Below are positions 36,555 to 45,094 of a DNA stretch of 64,000 nt, piece after piece; the first letter of the stretch is position 1, and the number at the start of each line of letters is the position of its first letter. A program made the position numbers and the translations under genes. The DNA is from Bacillus albus (lineage in GTDB: Bacteria > Bacillota > Bacilli > Bacillales > Bacillaceae_G). The notes below the pieces were generated by a model. The model ran no database searches. It was not told the DNA's origin and saw only the letters and a list, made by a program, of their open reading frames with translations. The DNA lies in assembly GCF_001884185.1 (NCBI RefSeq), contig NZ_MAOE01000029.1:1-64000 (forward strand). Direction: 5' to 3'.

Positions 36555-36609
36555 TTGATTTTCCTCCTAAATAATTAAGTTTGGATGATGATGAGGGAAA
36601 TGAAAAATA

Positions 36610-36647
36610 AAAAATCCCTCTTTTCATATTGAGAAAGAGGGATTTTT
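36610..36647 (-). terminator. Riboswitch-controlled terminator of oppA-like gene
   Basis: AAAAATCCCTCTTT / AAAGAGGGATTTTT stem (36610-36623, 36634-36647), U-tail on minus strand. Confidence 0.92.
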
Positions 36648-36683
36648 ACGTACAAGTTATGCACCCGTATATAAACGAAGTCC

Positions 36684-36794
36684 CTCATTCTATCTTTCAA
36701 GCATAAAGCTTGCAGGAAGTGGCACAGTATTCAAAATGAACCTGTTGCCGAGGTTTCAAAGGGCCAGTCCCTCCACCTCTCTTGATACAATGAG
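36684..36794 (-). ncRNA. SAM-I (S-box) riboswitch, oppA-like gene
   Basis: On the minus strand P1 CTCATTGTATC / GATAGAATGAG encloses AGAGAGGTGGAGGGACTGGC, AACCTCGGCAACAGG and CTGTGCCACTTCCTGC. Third S-box of the window. Confidence 0.96.
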
Positions 36795-36841
36795 TAAACG
36801 AATAAATTTTATTAATTTTTGTGTTTCTTTGATAATTCAAA

Positions 36842-36870
36842 ATATTACACCTTGGATAATGAGGTGTCAA
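36842..36870 (-). promoter_or_regulatory. Promoter of the SAM-regulated oppA-like gene
   Basis: On the minus strand TTGACA (36865-36870), 17 bp, TAATAT (36842-36847). Confidence 0.82.
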
Positions 36871-36911
36871 CCAAATGAAATACAGTTTAAATTTTCAGTT
36901 TTCTTTAACAG

Positions 36912-36943
36912 AAAAAACCACTGCATATGGCAGTGGTTTTTCT
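36912..36943. terminator. Terminator of the yvgN operon
   Basis: AAAAACCACTGC / GCAGTGGTTTTT stem with a 5-nt loop, just past the yvgN stop. Confidence 0.9.
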
Positions 36944-36944
36944 A

Positions 36945-37778
36945 TTAGAAGTTAAAGTTATCTGGATCTGGACCAACGCGACGATCTTCATTTAGAGCTT
37001 GAATTGCTTTCATGTCATCCGCACTTAATTCAAAATCGAATATATTTGCATTTTCAATAATGCGATGTTCTTTAATAGATTTAGGGATTGTTACAACTTC
37101 GTTTTGTAGATCCCAGCGTAAAATAATTTGTGCAGTTGATTTATTATATTTTGTTGCAATGTCTTGTAATGTTGGGTTGTCTAGCAGTTGGCCTTGCATT
37201 AATGGTGACCAAGCTTCAAGCTGGATGTTATGTTCTTTACAGAAAGCATGTAATTCTTCTTGTGCTAAACGTGGGTGGTATTCCACTTGGTTGACCATTG
37301 GCTTAATTTCAGCAATTTCAAATACGTCTTGTAGGTGGTGAATGTGGAAATTACTCACACCGATAGCACGAACACGGCCGTCTTTATAAAGCTTTTCTAA
37401 CGCTTTCCATGATTCAGTATATTTCCCTTTTACAGGCCAATGTACTAAATATAAGTCTAAATATTCTAGACCTAGTTTTTCTAATGTAGTTTCAAATGCT
37501 TGAAGTGTTGTTTCATATCCTTGATCGCTATTCCATACTTTTGATGTAATAAATAATTCTTCACGTGAAACACCTGATTCACGGATAGCTTGTCCAACTC
37601 CTTCTTCGTTTTGATAGATTGCCGCAGTATCGATGCTGCGGTAGCCATTTTTAATTGCTGCTTTTACAGATTCAATTACTTCTGAACCGTCTTCTACTTT
37701 AAAAACACCTAAACCGAACCAAGGCATTTTTACACCGTTATGTAGTGTTGTATAGTCTTTTAAACTTGTTAAATTCAT
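36945..37778 (-). CDS. yvgN: Aldo/keto reductase (glyoxal/methylglyoxal reductase, YvgN type)
   Basis: 277 aa, close to B. subtilis YvgN along its whole length as I recall it (LHNGVEMPWFGLGVFKV-type start). Catalytic AKR tetrad segments are visible: IDTAAIYQNEE (Asp, Tyr), ITSKVWN (Lys) and LVHWP (His). The C-terminal NADPH-binding IPKSIKEHRI is present. It reduces reactive aldehydes such as methylglyoxal. Its gene begins one nt after the stop of the upstream pyrroline-5-carboxylate reductase gene, with the ribosome site inside that gene, so translation is coupled. Confidence 0.92.
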   Translation of the reverse strand: MNLTSLKDYTTLHNGVKMPWFGLGVFKVEDGSEVIESVKAAIKNGYRSIDTAAIYQNEEGVGQAIRESGVSREELFITSKVWNSDQGYETTLQAFETTLEKLGLEYLDLYLVHWPVKGKYTESWKALEKLYKDGRVRAIGVSNFHIHHLQDVFEIAEIKPMVNQVEYHPRLAQEELHAFCKEHNIQLEAWSPLMQGQLLDNPTLQDIATKYNKSTAQIILRWDLQNEVVTIPKSIKEHRIIENANIFDFELSADDMKAIQALNEDRRVGPDPDNFNF

Positions 37779-37779
37779 A

Positions 37780-38583
37780 TTATTTCCCCCTAGCTTTTTT
37801 GTTTGTTGCTTCTACTGCTTTTTGAATTGCCTCTGAAAAATTATATTCATATAAAGATTTGAGACCCTCAGCTGTGGAACCACCTGGTGTTGTTACTTGT
37901 TCGCGGAGGTTAGCTGGATCTTGCGTTTGTTCAAGCATAGAAGCAGAGCCAGAAATCATTTGAATGACAAGGTGTTTGGCAGTTGCTTCATCGACTCCAT
38001 AATTTTTTGTTGCTTCAATTAAGCTTTCAGCAAAGTAATAAAGGAAAGCTGGTGCACTTCCAGTAACGGCAGTAAGCTGATGAACTTCTTCCTCAGTGCA
38101 AAGTTGCGAAGTACCAATGCCTCTTAAAAGCAGTTGTAAGGTTTCCTGATGCATCTCGTTTACTGATTGTCCCATTGTATATAAGGAGATAGACTTTCCA
38201 ATTTCAGCAGCTGTATTTGGCATAATCCAAGCAACAGGTGTCCCCACGGGAAGTCTTTCTTCTAAATAAGATGGACCAATGCCAGCAGCTACAGTTACGA
38301 CAAGTTGCTTCGATAGTAACGGAGATAATTCTGCTAATAATTCTTCATGTGCAGAAGGTGGCATTGCTAAAACAATCGTATCAACAGATGTAACATGCTG
38401 CTTCCAATCTGTTGTAGTAGACACATTATATCGCCCTTGTAATTGCTTTAGCTTTTCTACGTTGCTTCGGTTAGAAACGATAATTTCTTCGATGTATTCT
38501 TTGCTTGTTTTAAGTAATCCGGAAAATATAGCTTCTGCCATACGACCAGCACCAATAAATAAAATTCGATGTTTAGTTAGCAT
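37780..38583 (-). CDS. Pyrroline-5-carboxylate reductase
   Basis: 267 aa ProC/ProI-type enzyme making proline from P5C with NAD(P)H. The Rossmann loop is ILFIGAGRMAEAI. The substrate region is TAVTGSAPAFLYYFAESLIEA, and the family C-terminal motif is EQVTTPGGSTAEGL. There are several proC paralogs in Bacillus (proG, proH, proI), so I give no symbol. Co-transcribed with yvgN. Confidence 0.92.
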   Translation of the reverse strand: MLTKHRILFIGAGRMAEAIFSGLLKTSKEYIEEIIVSNRSNVEKLKQLQGRYNVSTTTDWKQHVTSVDTIVLAMPPSAHEELLAELSPLLSKQLVVTVAAGIGPSYLEERLPVGTPVAWIMPNTAAEIGKSISLYTMGQSVNEMHQETLQLLLRGIGTSQLCTEEEVHQLTAVTGSAPAFLYYFAESLIEATKNYGVDEATAKHLVIQMISGSASMLEQTQDPANLREQVTTPGGSTAEGLKSLYEYNFSEAIQKAVEATNKKARGK

Positions 38584-38746
38584 ATCCTCTATTCCTTTCT
38601 AGTGGAGATATGTTATAAAAAACGATACCATTTTTAAGAGAATTTTGTAAAAAGAAAAGGCTTATTGTGAAAAGGATAAAAACGGAGAGAGGAGGGTTAA
38701 TATAAATAAGGTTATAAAAATTGTTATACTTAAAAAATAGTTGTAA

Positions 38747-38783
38747 TAAAAAATCCCTGAAGCACAATTGCTTCAGGGATTAA
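38747..38783 (-). terminator. Terminator of glcU-like gene
   Basis: AATCCCTGAAG / CTTCAGGGATT (38752-38762, 38771-38781), U-run on the minus strand. Confidence 0.88.
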
Positions 38784-38795
38784 TAGATTATAAGT

Positions 38796-39647
38796 TTATG
38801 CTTTTGTCATACCTAACAATACAGCGCCGCCAATAATTAAAACACTACCTAGTGCAATAAAGATCAATTGACGTTTTGTTTTCTTTTCACCTAAGAAGAC
38901 AATCGCACCGAATGTTGAGATAACGATTCCAGTTTGAGATAATGGGAAGCTTGTTGCTACTCCAACACGTGGTAATGAAAGAAGTAAGAATAAGTTTCCA
39001 GTTCCCCATAGTAAACCAGACAAAGCATTACGGATTGCATATTTATTAAATGGTTTATGTTTAGATGTCAGTACAACCGCACCAACAAACATACCAACTG
39101 CTTGTGGTAAAATAGCAGACCAACCATCGATATTATACCAACGAATAATAATTACATATACAAGGTAACCGAAAGTAGAAACAATTAAAGTAAGAAGTCC
39201 TTTTTTCAATTGTCCTGGTGGCTGTGCATTTTCTTTGTCATCTAATGATGTGAATACAACACCAACTACGATTAATAGGATTGCAATCGTTCCCAGAACA
39301 ATCGTTGTTGTAGTAGTCCACTCACGGAAAGCGATAACTCCAAAGATAGAAGTTGCAACAAGTTGCATACCAGTAGAAATTGTTACAGTAGTTGAAACAC
39401 CTAGTTTTTCAACTGTTTTTAATTGGTTTACTTGTCCTAAAGCCCAGAATAAACCTGAAATAAAACCAACAATCAAGATTGTCATTGTTAAAGCTGGTTG
39501 AGTAAATACATACATAATTGTTGCGAAGAATAGAGCACCGATTGTCATACCTACCGTTTGGCTATATGCACCACCGCCCATTTTTACGCTTACTAATAAG
39601 ATGTTTCCCCATGCAATTGCAGGAAGAAGCGCTAATAAAATGTCCAT
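38796..39647 (-). CDS. glcU: Glucose/ribose uptake protein (GlcU family)
   Basis: 283 aa, ten hydrophobic segments, DMT-type GRP sugar transporter. The start LLALLPAIAWGNILLVSVKMGG, the central GLFWALGQVNQLK and the LPRVGVATSFPLSQTGIVIS segment are characteristic of GlcU/RbsU. Proton-coupled uptake of glucose is the known role of GlcU; specificity here is inferred. AGGGAGTCTTGTA precedes ATG. The leader carries a long inverted repeat. Confidence 0.88.
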   Translation of the reverse strand: MDILLALLPAIAWGNILLVSVKMGGGAYSQTVGMTIGALFFATIMYVFTQPALTMTILIVGFISGLFWALGQVNQLKTVEKLGVSTTVTISTGMQLVATSIFGVIAFREWTTTTTIVLGTIAILLIVVGVVFTSLDDKENAQPPGQLKKGLLTLIVSTFGYLVYVIIIRWYNIDGWSAILPQAVGMFVGAVVLTSKHKPFNKYAIRNALSGLLWGTGNLFLLLSLPRVGVATSFPLSQTGIVISTFGAIVFLGEKKTKRQLIFIALGSVLIIGGAVLLGMTKA

Positions 39648-39698
39648 TACAAGACTCCCTTCGATTTCCTATACCAATATAATTACATATCGTTCTAA

Positions 39699-39741
39699 CG
39701 ATCGGTAATGCCCCACTAATAGAGTAGAAGATTACCGATCG
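39699..39741 (-). promoter_or_regulatory. Inverted repeat in the glcU leader
   Basis: Perfect 11-bp arms CGATCGGTAAT (39699-39709) and ATTACCGATCG (39731-39741) with a 21-nt centre, about 50 nt before the glcU start. There is no U-run, so it is not a simple terminator. It could be an RNA stem or a double operator. Confidence 0.55.
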
Positions 39742-39924
39742 CTAAAACAGGATGAAGAATTTACGATATAAATGCGTTTTCATTTCTTCATTTTTTGAAA
39801 CACCTCCATATAATAACAGGAAATTGCCTATTTTAGAAAGTGAATTCAAATAAAATGTATATTTTAATAAGAGGTAAAATTCAGTTATTTCCCGAGTGTA
39901 TATTTTATTTCCTAAGAAATAAAT

Positions 39925-39948
39925 AAGCAGCTTCGAAAAAAGCTGCTT
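39925..39948 (-). terminator. Terminator of modAB
   Basis: AAGCAGCTT / AAGCTGCTT hairpin; the T-rich tail on the minus strand is imperfect. The preceding 150 nt toward glcU are AT-rich with no recognisable feature. Confidence 0.6.
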
Positions 39949-40622
39949 TAAGAGTTGGTAATTCTTTTATTGATAAGCTGAATACATAGCAGAAATAGGA
40001 GTGACAAACTGATAGTGATAACTACAAGTGTCCAGGCGAGCTGCATATTACTTGCATCAATCGCCATATAAATTGCAGTTGGGATAGTCTGTGTTTTACC
40101 AGGAATGTTCCCAGCAAACATGAGTGTAGCACCAAACTCACCGAGCGCACGAACAAAGCTCAAAATCATTCCGCTTAGTAAGGCAGGAAATGCAAGTGGA
40201 AGTGTGACGTGTAGAAAAACTTGATATTCACTTGCACCGAGGTCGCGAGCGCTTTCTTCAATTTGTACATTCGCGATAGAAAATCCTGTTTTTGCTGATT
40301 GGTACATAAGCGGAAATGCAACAACTGTAGAAGCAATGATCGCAGCAGTAGATGTGAACATAATAGACTGCTGAAACAAGGATTCTATCCACATTCCAAT
40401 GGGACTATTATTTCCAAAAATAATAATGAGAAAAAAGCCAATTACAGTTGGTGGAAGTACCATTGGTAATAAGAAAATTGTTTCTAATATAACTTTATAT
40501 CGCCATGAGGAGCGTGCTAGCGCTCGTCCGATAATCGTCCCTAAAATGGTAACGATAATGGTGGCGCATGCAGCTACTCGTAAAGATAGAAAGATTGGTG
40601 AAAAAATAGCATCAAAGCTCAT
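39948..40622 (-). CDS. modB: Molybdate ABC transporter permease
   Basis: 224 aa, about five TM. The ModB signature FVRALGEFGATLMFAGNIPGKTQT is present with the EAA loop ESARDLGASEYQVFLHVTLP. Five nt separate it from modA. No modC ATPase follows in the window, so the ATPase must be shared or encoded elsewhere. Confidence 0.94.
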   Translation of the reverse strand: MSFDAIFSPIFLSLRVAACATIIVTILGTIIGRALARSSWRYKVILETIFLLPMVLPPTVIGFFLIIIFGNNSPIGMWIESLFQQSIMFTSTAAIIASTVVAFPLMYQSAKTGFSIANVQIEESARDLGASEYQVFLHVTLPLAFPALLSGMILSFVRALGEFGATLMFAGNIPGKTQTIPTAIYMAIDASNMQLAWTLVVITISLSLLFLLCIQLINKRITNS

Positions 40623-40627
40623 GGCAA

Positions 40628-41434
40628 TTATGATAGGACTGTAAATCCATATTTTTTAAAGATAGATTGTGCATCTTTTGACTGTAAATATTCATAAAAT
40701 GAAGTCGCCTCTTTCTTATGCTTAGATCCCTTAATAACACCTAATGAATAGTGGATAGGCCCATGAGAAGTAGCTGCCGCTGTCTCGCCAATCTTTACTT
40801 TGTTTGAAATAAGAGCATCTGTTTTGTATACAATGCCAGCATCGACATTACCTGTTTCTACATATGTTAACACTTGGCGAACATCTTTTGTAAATACGAT
40901 TTTATTTTGAATGTCATTCCATAGATTTTCGTGTGTGAGAGAGGCCTTTGCATATTTTCCCGCAGGCACTGATTCAGGTGTACCAAGTGCGATTTTCTTA
41001 ATTTTTTCATCTTTTAAATCTTGAATTTTTGAAAGGGAACTATCTTTTGGGACGACTAGAACAAGTTCATTTCCGAGAAGATTTTTCCCTTCCTTTTCAT
41101 TAATGAATCCTTTTTTAACAAGAGTTTGGAATTTATCTTCGGCTGCTGAGAAGAATAAATCAGCAGGTGCACCTTGTTCAATTTGTTGTTGAAGTGCACC
41201 AGAAGCACCGAAGTTAAAAGAAAGTTTAATAGTAGGTTCTTTTTCTTTATATTTTGTTTCGATTTCTTTTAGTGCATCTTGTAAGCTTGCAGCAGCTGAT
41301 ATAGTAAGCTCAACTGTTTTTCCTTCTTTAGCAGTTGATTTCTCTTTCTTGTCTCCGCTTGTACATGCAACGCTAAATATAAGAAGAAAAGAAAGTATAA
41401 GTGCCCCGATGGATCGTAATGTAAACTTGTTCAT
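40628..41434 (-). CDS. modA: Molybdate-binding lipoprotein
   Basis: 268 aa. Lipobox IFSVAC. ModA features include LTISAAASLQDALKEI and FNFGASGALQQQIEQGAPADLFFSA, where Ser residues bind the oxyanion. The start follows AAAGGGG. It is divergently transcribed from a regulator whose C-terminal half looks like a molybdate-binding domain, across a large operator. Confidence 0.94.
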   Translation of the reverse strand: MNKFTLRSIGALILSFLLIFSVACTSGDKKEKSTAKEGKTVELTISAAASLQDALKEIETKYKEKEPTIKLSFNFGASGALQQQIEQGAPADLFFSAAEDKFQTLVKKGFINEKEGKNLLGNELVLVVPKDSSLSKIQDLKDEKIKKIALGTPESVPAGKYAKASLTHENLWNDIQNKIVFTKDVRQVLTYVETGNVDAGIVYKTDALISNKVKIGETAAATSHGPIHYSLGVIKGSKHKKEATSFYEYLQSKDAQSIFKKYGFTVLS

Positions 41435-41457
41435 AAAAAAATCCCCTTTCATTTTGA

Positions 41458-41511
41458 TATATTCAATTATAACTAATTATAACTAGATATAAATAGTTAT
41501 AATTGAATATA
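41458..41511. promoter_or_regulatory. Operator between modA and its divergent regulator
   Basis: A perfect 18-bp inverted repeat (41458-41475 and 41494-41511; core CAATTATAACTA / TAGTTATAATTG) has an 18-bp centre. The centre contains a third half-site ATTATAACTA (41476-41485) in direct orientation. The site lies in the only intergenic region between modAB and the regulator. Confidence 0.75.
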
Positions 41512-41593
41512 ATTTGAACGATGTAGTTGTTTTTAATATAGGAGAAATATTCTTTTCTTTGTTACAATGAAGGAAGAAAGTGAGGAATCGTCT

Positions 41594-42514
41594 ATGGATC
41601 ATCATTCCTACACAACGGAAGAAGTAGCGAAGCGATTAAAAGTATCAAAATTAACGGTATACGATTTAATTAAAAAAGGAGAACTGCCTTCTTATAGAAT
41701 TGGTAGACAGATGCGCATTGATGCAACGGATTTAGAACAATATATAAAGCAAATGAAAACAGGGAAAATACAAGGCACTCCTGTAAAGAGCGAAGATAGT
41801 AGAGGCTTGAATACATGTATTATTAGCGGACAAGAACTAACGTTAGATATGTTGGCGAAACGTATAGAAAATCGCCTGCCAAGTTCAAATATATTAAGGG
41901 CATATCAAGGTAGTTTAACGAGTTTAGTAAAGATGTATCAAGGGGAAGGAAGTATCGTTAGCTTGCATTTGTTTGATGGCGAAACGGGTACATACAATGT
42001 TCCTTACGTAAAACGTATTTTAGTTGGACAACCGTGTACGATGATTAATTTATTAGTAAGGAACGTTGGGTTTTATGTGCAAAAGGGGAATCCTAAAAAT
42101 ATAAAAACATGGGATGATTTATCCCAATCATCTATAAGATTTGTAAATCGAGAAAAAGGCTCTGGCATTAGGGTATTAGTGGACGAACAATTGCGCATTC
42201 AAAAGTTAAATAAAGAACGTATTAGTGGGTATGAATGGGAAGAATCGAATCATCTTGGTGTTGCCACACAAGTCGCGAATGGAAAAGCTGATGTGGGAGT
42301 AGGATCAGAAAAGTTTTCACAAATTGTAAATGTAGACTTTGTTCCAATCATGAAAGAACAGTATGATTTAGTGATTTTGAAGAATAAAGAAAATGAAGAG
42401 CTGATCGAAGTCGTGAAAGATATTCTGCAATCGGAAGAATTTCATAATGAATTAAAAGCGATTGGTGGATACGATATGACGAAAACAGGTCAGATTATAT
42501 ATGAAACAAACTAA
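41594..42514 (+). CDS. HTH regulator with molybdate-binding-like domain
   Basis: 306 aa. The N-terminal excisionase/MerR-like helix-turn-helix has TTEEVAKRLKVSKLTVYDLI and PSYRIGRQMRI (residues 5-40). Residues about 75-305 form a periplasmic-binding-protein-like (PBP_like) domain with SLTSLVKMYQG, RFVNREKGSGIRVLVDE and GKADVGVG. This layout is that of one-component sensors for molybdate or tungstate. The position next to modAB supports that, by inference. Start chosen behind GAGGAA; an in-frame ATG at 41567 lacks one. Confidence 0.85.
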   Translation: MDHHSYTTEEVAKRLKVSKLTVYDLIKKGELPSYRIGRQMRIDATDLEQYIKQMKTGKIQGTPVKSEDSRGLNTCIISGQELTLDMLAKRIENRLPSSNILRAYQGSLTSLVKMYQGEGSIVSLHLFDGETGTYNVPYVKRILVGQPCTMINLLVRNVGFYVQKGNPKNIKTWDDLSQSSIRFVNREKGSGIRVLVDEQLRIQKLNKERISGYEWEESNHLGVATQVANGKADVGVGSEKFSQIVNVDFVPIMKEQYDLVILKNKENEELIEVVKDILQSEEFHNELKAIGGYDMTKTGQIIYETN

Positions 42515-42549
42515 AAAGCTGCTTGTCTATAAGACAAGCAGCTTTTTCT
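42513..42549. terminator. Bidirectional terminator (mod regulator / peptide cassette A)
   Basis: A perfect 16-bp stem (42513-42528 with 42532-42547; core AAGCTGCTTGTCT) with T-tails on both strands. It also ends the minus-strand peptide cassette A. Confidence 0.92.
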
Positions 42550-42579
42550 ATATATAAAGGGGTTTGGGGAAACAAAGTA

Positions 42580-42681
42580 TTAAACGAGACCTTGAGCAAG
42601 TGTGTAAATGAAAGCTGTAAGAAGAGTAGCTCCACTTGCAAGTCCGATAAAGTCTGATTTGTTGAAAGTAATGTTGTTCAT
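42580..42681 (-). CDS. Cassette A peptide 2 (33 aa)
   Basis: Short hydrophobic peptide beginning MNNITFNKSDFIGLASGA and continuing into a membrane-spanning LLTAFIY stretch, ending QGLV. An AAGGAGAG ribosome site lies 8 nt upstream, directly after the stop of peptide 1. Homologous to the second peptides of cassettes B and C and to a decayed copy near 49.7 kb. Conservation of frame across copies supports translation. Function unknown; a secreted or membrane-active peptide is inferred. Confidence 0.75.
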   Translation of the reverse strand: MNNITFNKSDFIGLASGATLLTAFIYTLAQGLV

Positions 42682-42693
42682 TGTAATCTCTCC

Positions 42694-42795
42694 TTATTTG
42701 TTTAATGTAGTTGCAACGGCTTTTGCATCGACAAGTGCGGATAGCACCATACCCATTGTATTTAAAAATTTGTTTGATTTCATTTTGTTCATCAT
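42694..42795 (-). CDS. Cassette A peptide 1 (33 aa)
   Basis: Starts MMNKMKSNKFLNTMG, then the conserved block LSALVDAKAVATTLNK. Likely an amphipathic helix with a basic start. AAAGGAG is 9 nt before ATG. The same block occurs in cassettes B, C and E. First gene after the boxed promoter; 12 nt separate it from peptide 2. Confidence 0.78.
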   Translation of the reverse strand: MMNKMKSNKFLNTMGMVLSALVDAKAVATTLNK

Positions 42796-42842
42796 GCGTA
42801 TCCGCTCCTTTTCGAATTGTTGTTGCCCTGCTTTATGTCTTA

Positions 42843-42906
42843 ATTATAGGAAATATGATCGCCTGCAACTATCGAATTAGCTTACGGAAGGCTTACACTT
42901 TTGTAA
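42843..42906 (-). promoter_or_regulatory. Boxed promoter A
   Basis: Minus strand: TTACA-AAAG-TGTAA (42893-42906), 21 bp, TAGTTG -35 (42866-42871), 17 bp, TATAAT -10 (42843-42848). Same geometry as promoters B to F. The box resembles BceR-type response-regulator sites. The -35 is poor, which suggests activator dependence. Confidence 0.85.
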
Positions 42907-42907
42907 G

Positions 42908-42940
42908 AAAAAAAGACATTCGTGTAAGAATGTCTTTTAA
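42908..42940 (-). terminator. Terminator of lysR-type gene
   Basis: AAAGACATTC / GAATGTCTTT stem (42912-42921, 42928-42937) with a U-run on the minus strand. It insulates promoter A, which starts 2 nt further on. Confidence 0.88.
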
Positions 42941-43803
42941 AGCATATTGATATGATGATGTTCTTCAATTGTTTTTAAAAAGCTACGCATTGAATTCGTC
43001 ATATAGCTATCTTTACGGCGTATGAAAACCGTTGAAATACTACCATATTTTTCAGGGATTGCATGACAATGTACCTTACCAGCTTTAGAAAGATGGTGGA
43101 CAGCAGACTGTGGTACAAGCGTAATTCCAAGGCCAAGTGCGACACTGTTTAATATTGTCTCTAATATATTAAATTCCATAATTCTTTTTGGTAGCAAACC
43201 TTCATCTTTAAGCCATCGTTCTAGTTTGGAACGGTATCCACATCCTTGGTTAAAAACGAGTAGGGGCGTTGTTGTAAATTCTTCTATATGAAAAGCTTTA
43301 TTTTGTGTTATCAGCATTAATTTTTCTGTACTAACATCGTATTGTTCAATTAGTGGATGTTTAATAGGCCCTGATATAAAGGCACCATCTAATTGGTGAT
43401 CAAGTACTTCTCTAATTAATTCTTCTGTTAGACCTGCTTGTAATGATAAATCAACATTCGGATAGCGTTTATAGTAAGAAGATAAAATGGTAGGTAATGT
43501 ACTTACTGTTTCGACAGTACCGATTTTTAATATACCAGAAGGTGTTTCACTATCTAAAAATACTTGTTTTAGCTCATCAACATCTTGCAAAATTTTATTA
43601 ACATAAACGAGCATTTTTCTTCCTTCGGCTGTTAAAGTCATGCCTCGTTTATGACGATAAAAGAGCGGTGTTTTGAGCTCATTTTCTAGTTGTTTAATAC
43701 GGGCAGTTACATTTGATTGTACGTAGTTTAATTCCTTTGCTGCGCTACTTACACTACCCTGGTCGGCAACGCTCTGGAAGATTTGTAAATCTCTTAATTC
43801 CAT
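42937..43803 (-). CDS. LysR family transcriptional regulator
   Basis: 288 aa. An N-terminal winged HTH ([40 protein letters not shown]) is followed by a LysR substrate domain (about 90-288). It is divergent from an EamA exporter gene, with a perfect 15-bp inverted repeat between them, the classic arrangement for autoregulation and control of the neighbour. AAGGAGGATC precedes ATG. Confidence 0.92.
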   Translation of the reverse strand: MELRDLQIFQSVADQGSVSSAAKELNYVQSNVTARIKQLENELKTPLFYRHKRGMTLTAEGRKMLVYVNKILQDVDELKQVFLDSETPSGILKIGTVETVSTLPTILSSYYKRYPNVDLSLQAGLTEELIREVLDHQLDGAFISGPIKHPLIEQYDVSTEKLMLITQNKAFHIEEFTTTPLLVFNQGCGYRSKLERWLKDEGLLPKRIMEFNILETILNSVALGLGITLVPQSAVHHLSKAGKVHCHAIPEKYGSISTVFIRRKDSYMTNSMRSFLKTIEEHHHINML

Positions 43804-43817
43804 AATAAGATCCTCCT

Positions 43818-43854
43818 TGATGTTAACTATCATTATAAGTGATAGTTAACATCA
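43818..43854. promoter_or_regulatory. LysR operator between lysR-type and EamA genes
   Basis: TGATGTTAACTATCA (43818-43832) and its perfect complement (43840-43854) flank a 7-bp centre. It lies 15 bp from the lysR start. Confidence 0.8.
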
Positions 43855-43930
43855 TTTTGAATCATTTTACGTGATATATTTTTTCTTTTACAATTCTCTT
43901 TGTGCAAATAGAAAGAAGTGGGGGATTGTG

Positions 43931-44899
43931 TTGAAAAAAGGTCAAATGATAATAGGGGCTTTAGCGTGTTTAATTGCAAGTATGTCGTGGGGAGCAATGT
44001 TTCCGGTTGCTGATCATGCGTTAGAATACATAGATCCATTTTATTTTTCGCTTATTCGCTATGGAGCGGTGGCGATTGTACTGATAGTATTGCTGTTAAT
44101 GAAAGAAGGAAAACAGGCATTTCGTTTAGAGGGAAGAGGAAAGTTACTCGTCTTTTTCGGGACGATGGCGTTTACTGTATATAATGTACTTATATTTTTA
44201 GGTCAAATGTTAATGGGGAAATCAGGTGTGATGGTAGCCTCCATTATGGAAGCACTTATGCCGATGATTTCTATTTGTATTCTATGGGGATATAAGCATG
44301 TAAAACCGAAAAAGTATATGATAACGAGCATGATTATTGCTTTTATAGGAGCTGTATTTGTTATTACAAAGGGCGATATGAGTTTCTTTTTAACGTTGAA
44401 AGATAACATGTTTTCGCTAGCATGTATATTTGTAGGAGTTGTAGGTTGGGTTATTTATACGATGGGTGGTCAAACGTGTAGCGATTGGTCGACATTACGT
44501 TACTCTACATTGACGTGTGTATTCGGTACGACTGTTACAGGAATTATAACGGTACTTATTACGTCGCTTGGATATGTTTCAGTTCCGATTATGGGAACGA
44601 TTTCTATCGTGAAATATGATTTATTGTTTATGATGACATTACCGGGAATTGTAGCATTACTCGCTTGGAATTACGGTGTGAAGATTTTATCATCTATTAA
44701 TGGGATTTTGTTTATTAATTTTGTGCCTATTACGACTTTAATGATTATGATGATGCAAGGATATCAAATAACAATGTTTGATATTATAGGAACTTTACTT
44801 GTTATCGCAGCGCTTATTCGCAATAACGTTTGTCAGAGAAAAGAAGAAAATATAAATAAGAAGGTTTTACAAGAAGAGCAATTACGTCAAGCTGTTTAA
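43931..44899 (+). CDS. EamA/DMT family exporter
   Basis: 322 aa, ten membrane segments in two EamA repeats (SMSWGAMFPVADHAL near the N-terminus; second repeat from about residue 165). Starts TTG 6 nt after GGGGG; GTG 43928 is the alternative. Probably exports an amino acid or metabolite sensed by the divergent LysR regulator. Followed by a small membrane-protein gene in the same operon. Confidence 0.87.
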   Translation: MKKGQMIIGALACLIASMSWGAMFPVADHALEYIDPFYFSLIRYGAVAIVLIVLLLMKEGKQAFRLEGRGKLLVFFGTMAFTVYNVLIFLGQMLMGKSGVMVASIMEALMPMISICILWGYKHVKPKKYMITSMIIAFIGAVFVITKGDMSFFLTLKDNMFSLACIFVGVVGWVIYTMGGQTCSDWSTLRYSTLTCVFGTTVTGIITVLITSLGYVSVPIMGTISIVKYDLLFMMTLPGIVALLAWNYGVKILSSINGILFINFVPITTLMIMMMQGYQITMFDIIGTLLVIAALIRNNVCQRKEENINKKVLQEEQLRQAV

Positions 44900-44920
44900 T
44901 AGGCAATTGGAGGATTTTAC

Positions 44921-45061
44921 ATGTTAGAAAGTTTATTGTTTTTCTTCGCCGTTGGAGTTGCTTGTGAGCTTGCAGCAATTAATCGGAATGGTCGTAAGAA
45001 GATAAAACAACAAGCTGAAATGATACAGCTTTTAAAAGAGTTAAAAGAAAGAAACATGTAA
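44921..45061 (+). CDS. Small membrane protein (46 aa) downstream of the EamA gene
   Basis: One hydrophobic segment (MLESLLFFFAVGVACELAA) precedes a basic, heptad-like cytoplasmic tail (KKIKQQAEMIQLLKELKE). A strong GGAGG lies 8 nt before ATG. It starts 21 nt after the exporter stop and is followed directly by a terminator. Function unknown. Confidence 0.7.
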   Translation: MLESLLFFFAVGVACELAAINRNGRKKIKQQAEMIQLLKELKERNM

Positions 45062-45094
45062 AAAGACGACCGGGCATAGACGGTCGTCTTTTTC
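45059..45094. terminator. Bidirectional terminator (EamA operon / cassette B)
   Basis: AAAAGACGACCG / CGGTCGTCTTTT with loop GGCATAGA. The same stem occurs at 46161-46192 with the loop region inverted. Confidence 0.9.

Noticed and set aside
42608-42880. Plus-strand open frames across the peptide cassettes (also near 45195, 46306 and 53929)
   Set aside because: They are antisense shadows of the minus-strand peptide genes; no ribosome sites, and hydrophobic runs arise from the complement.
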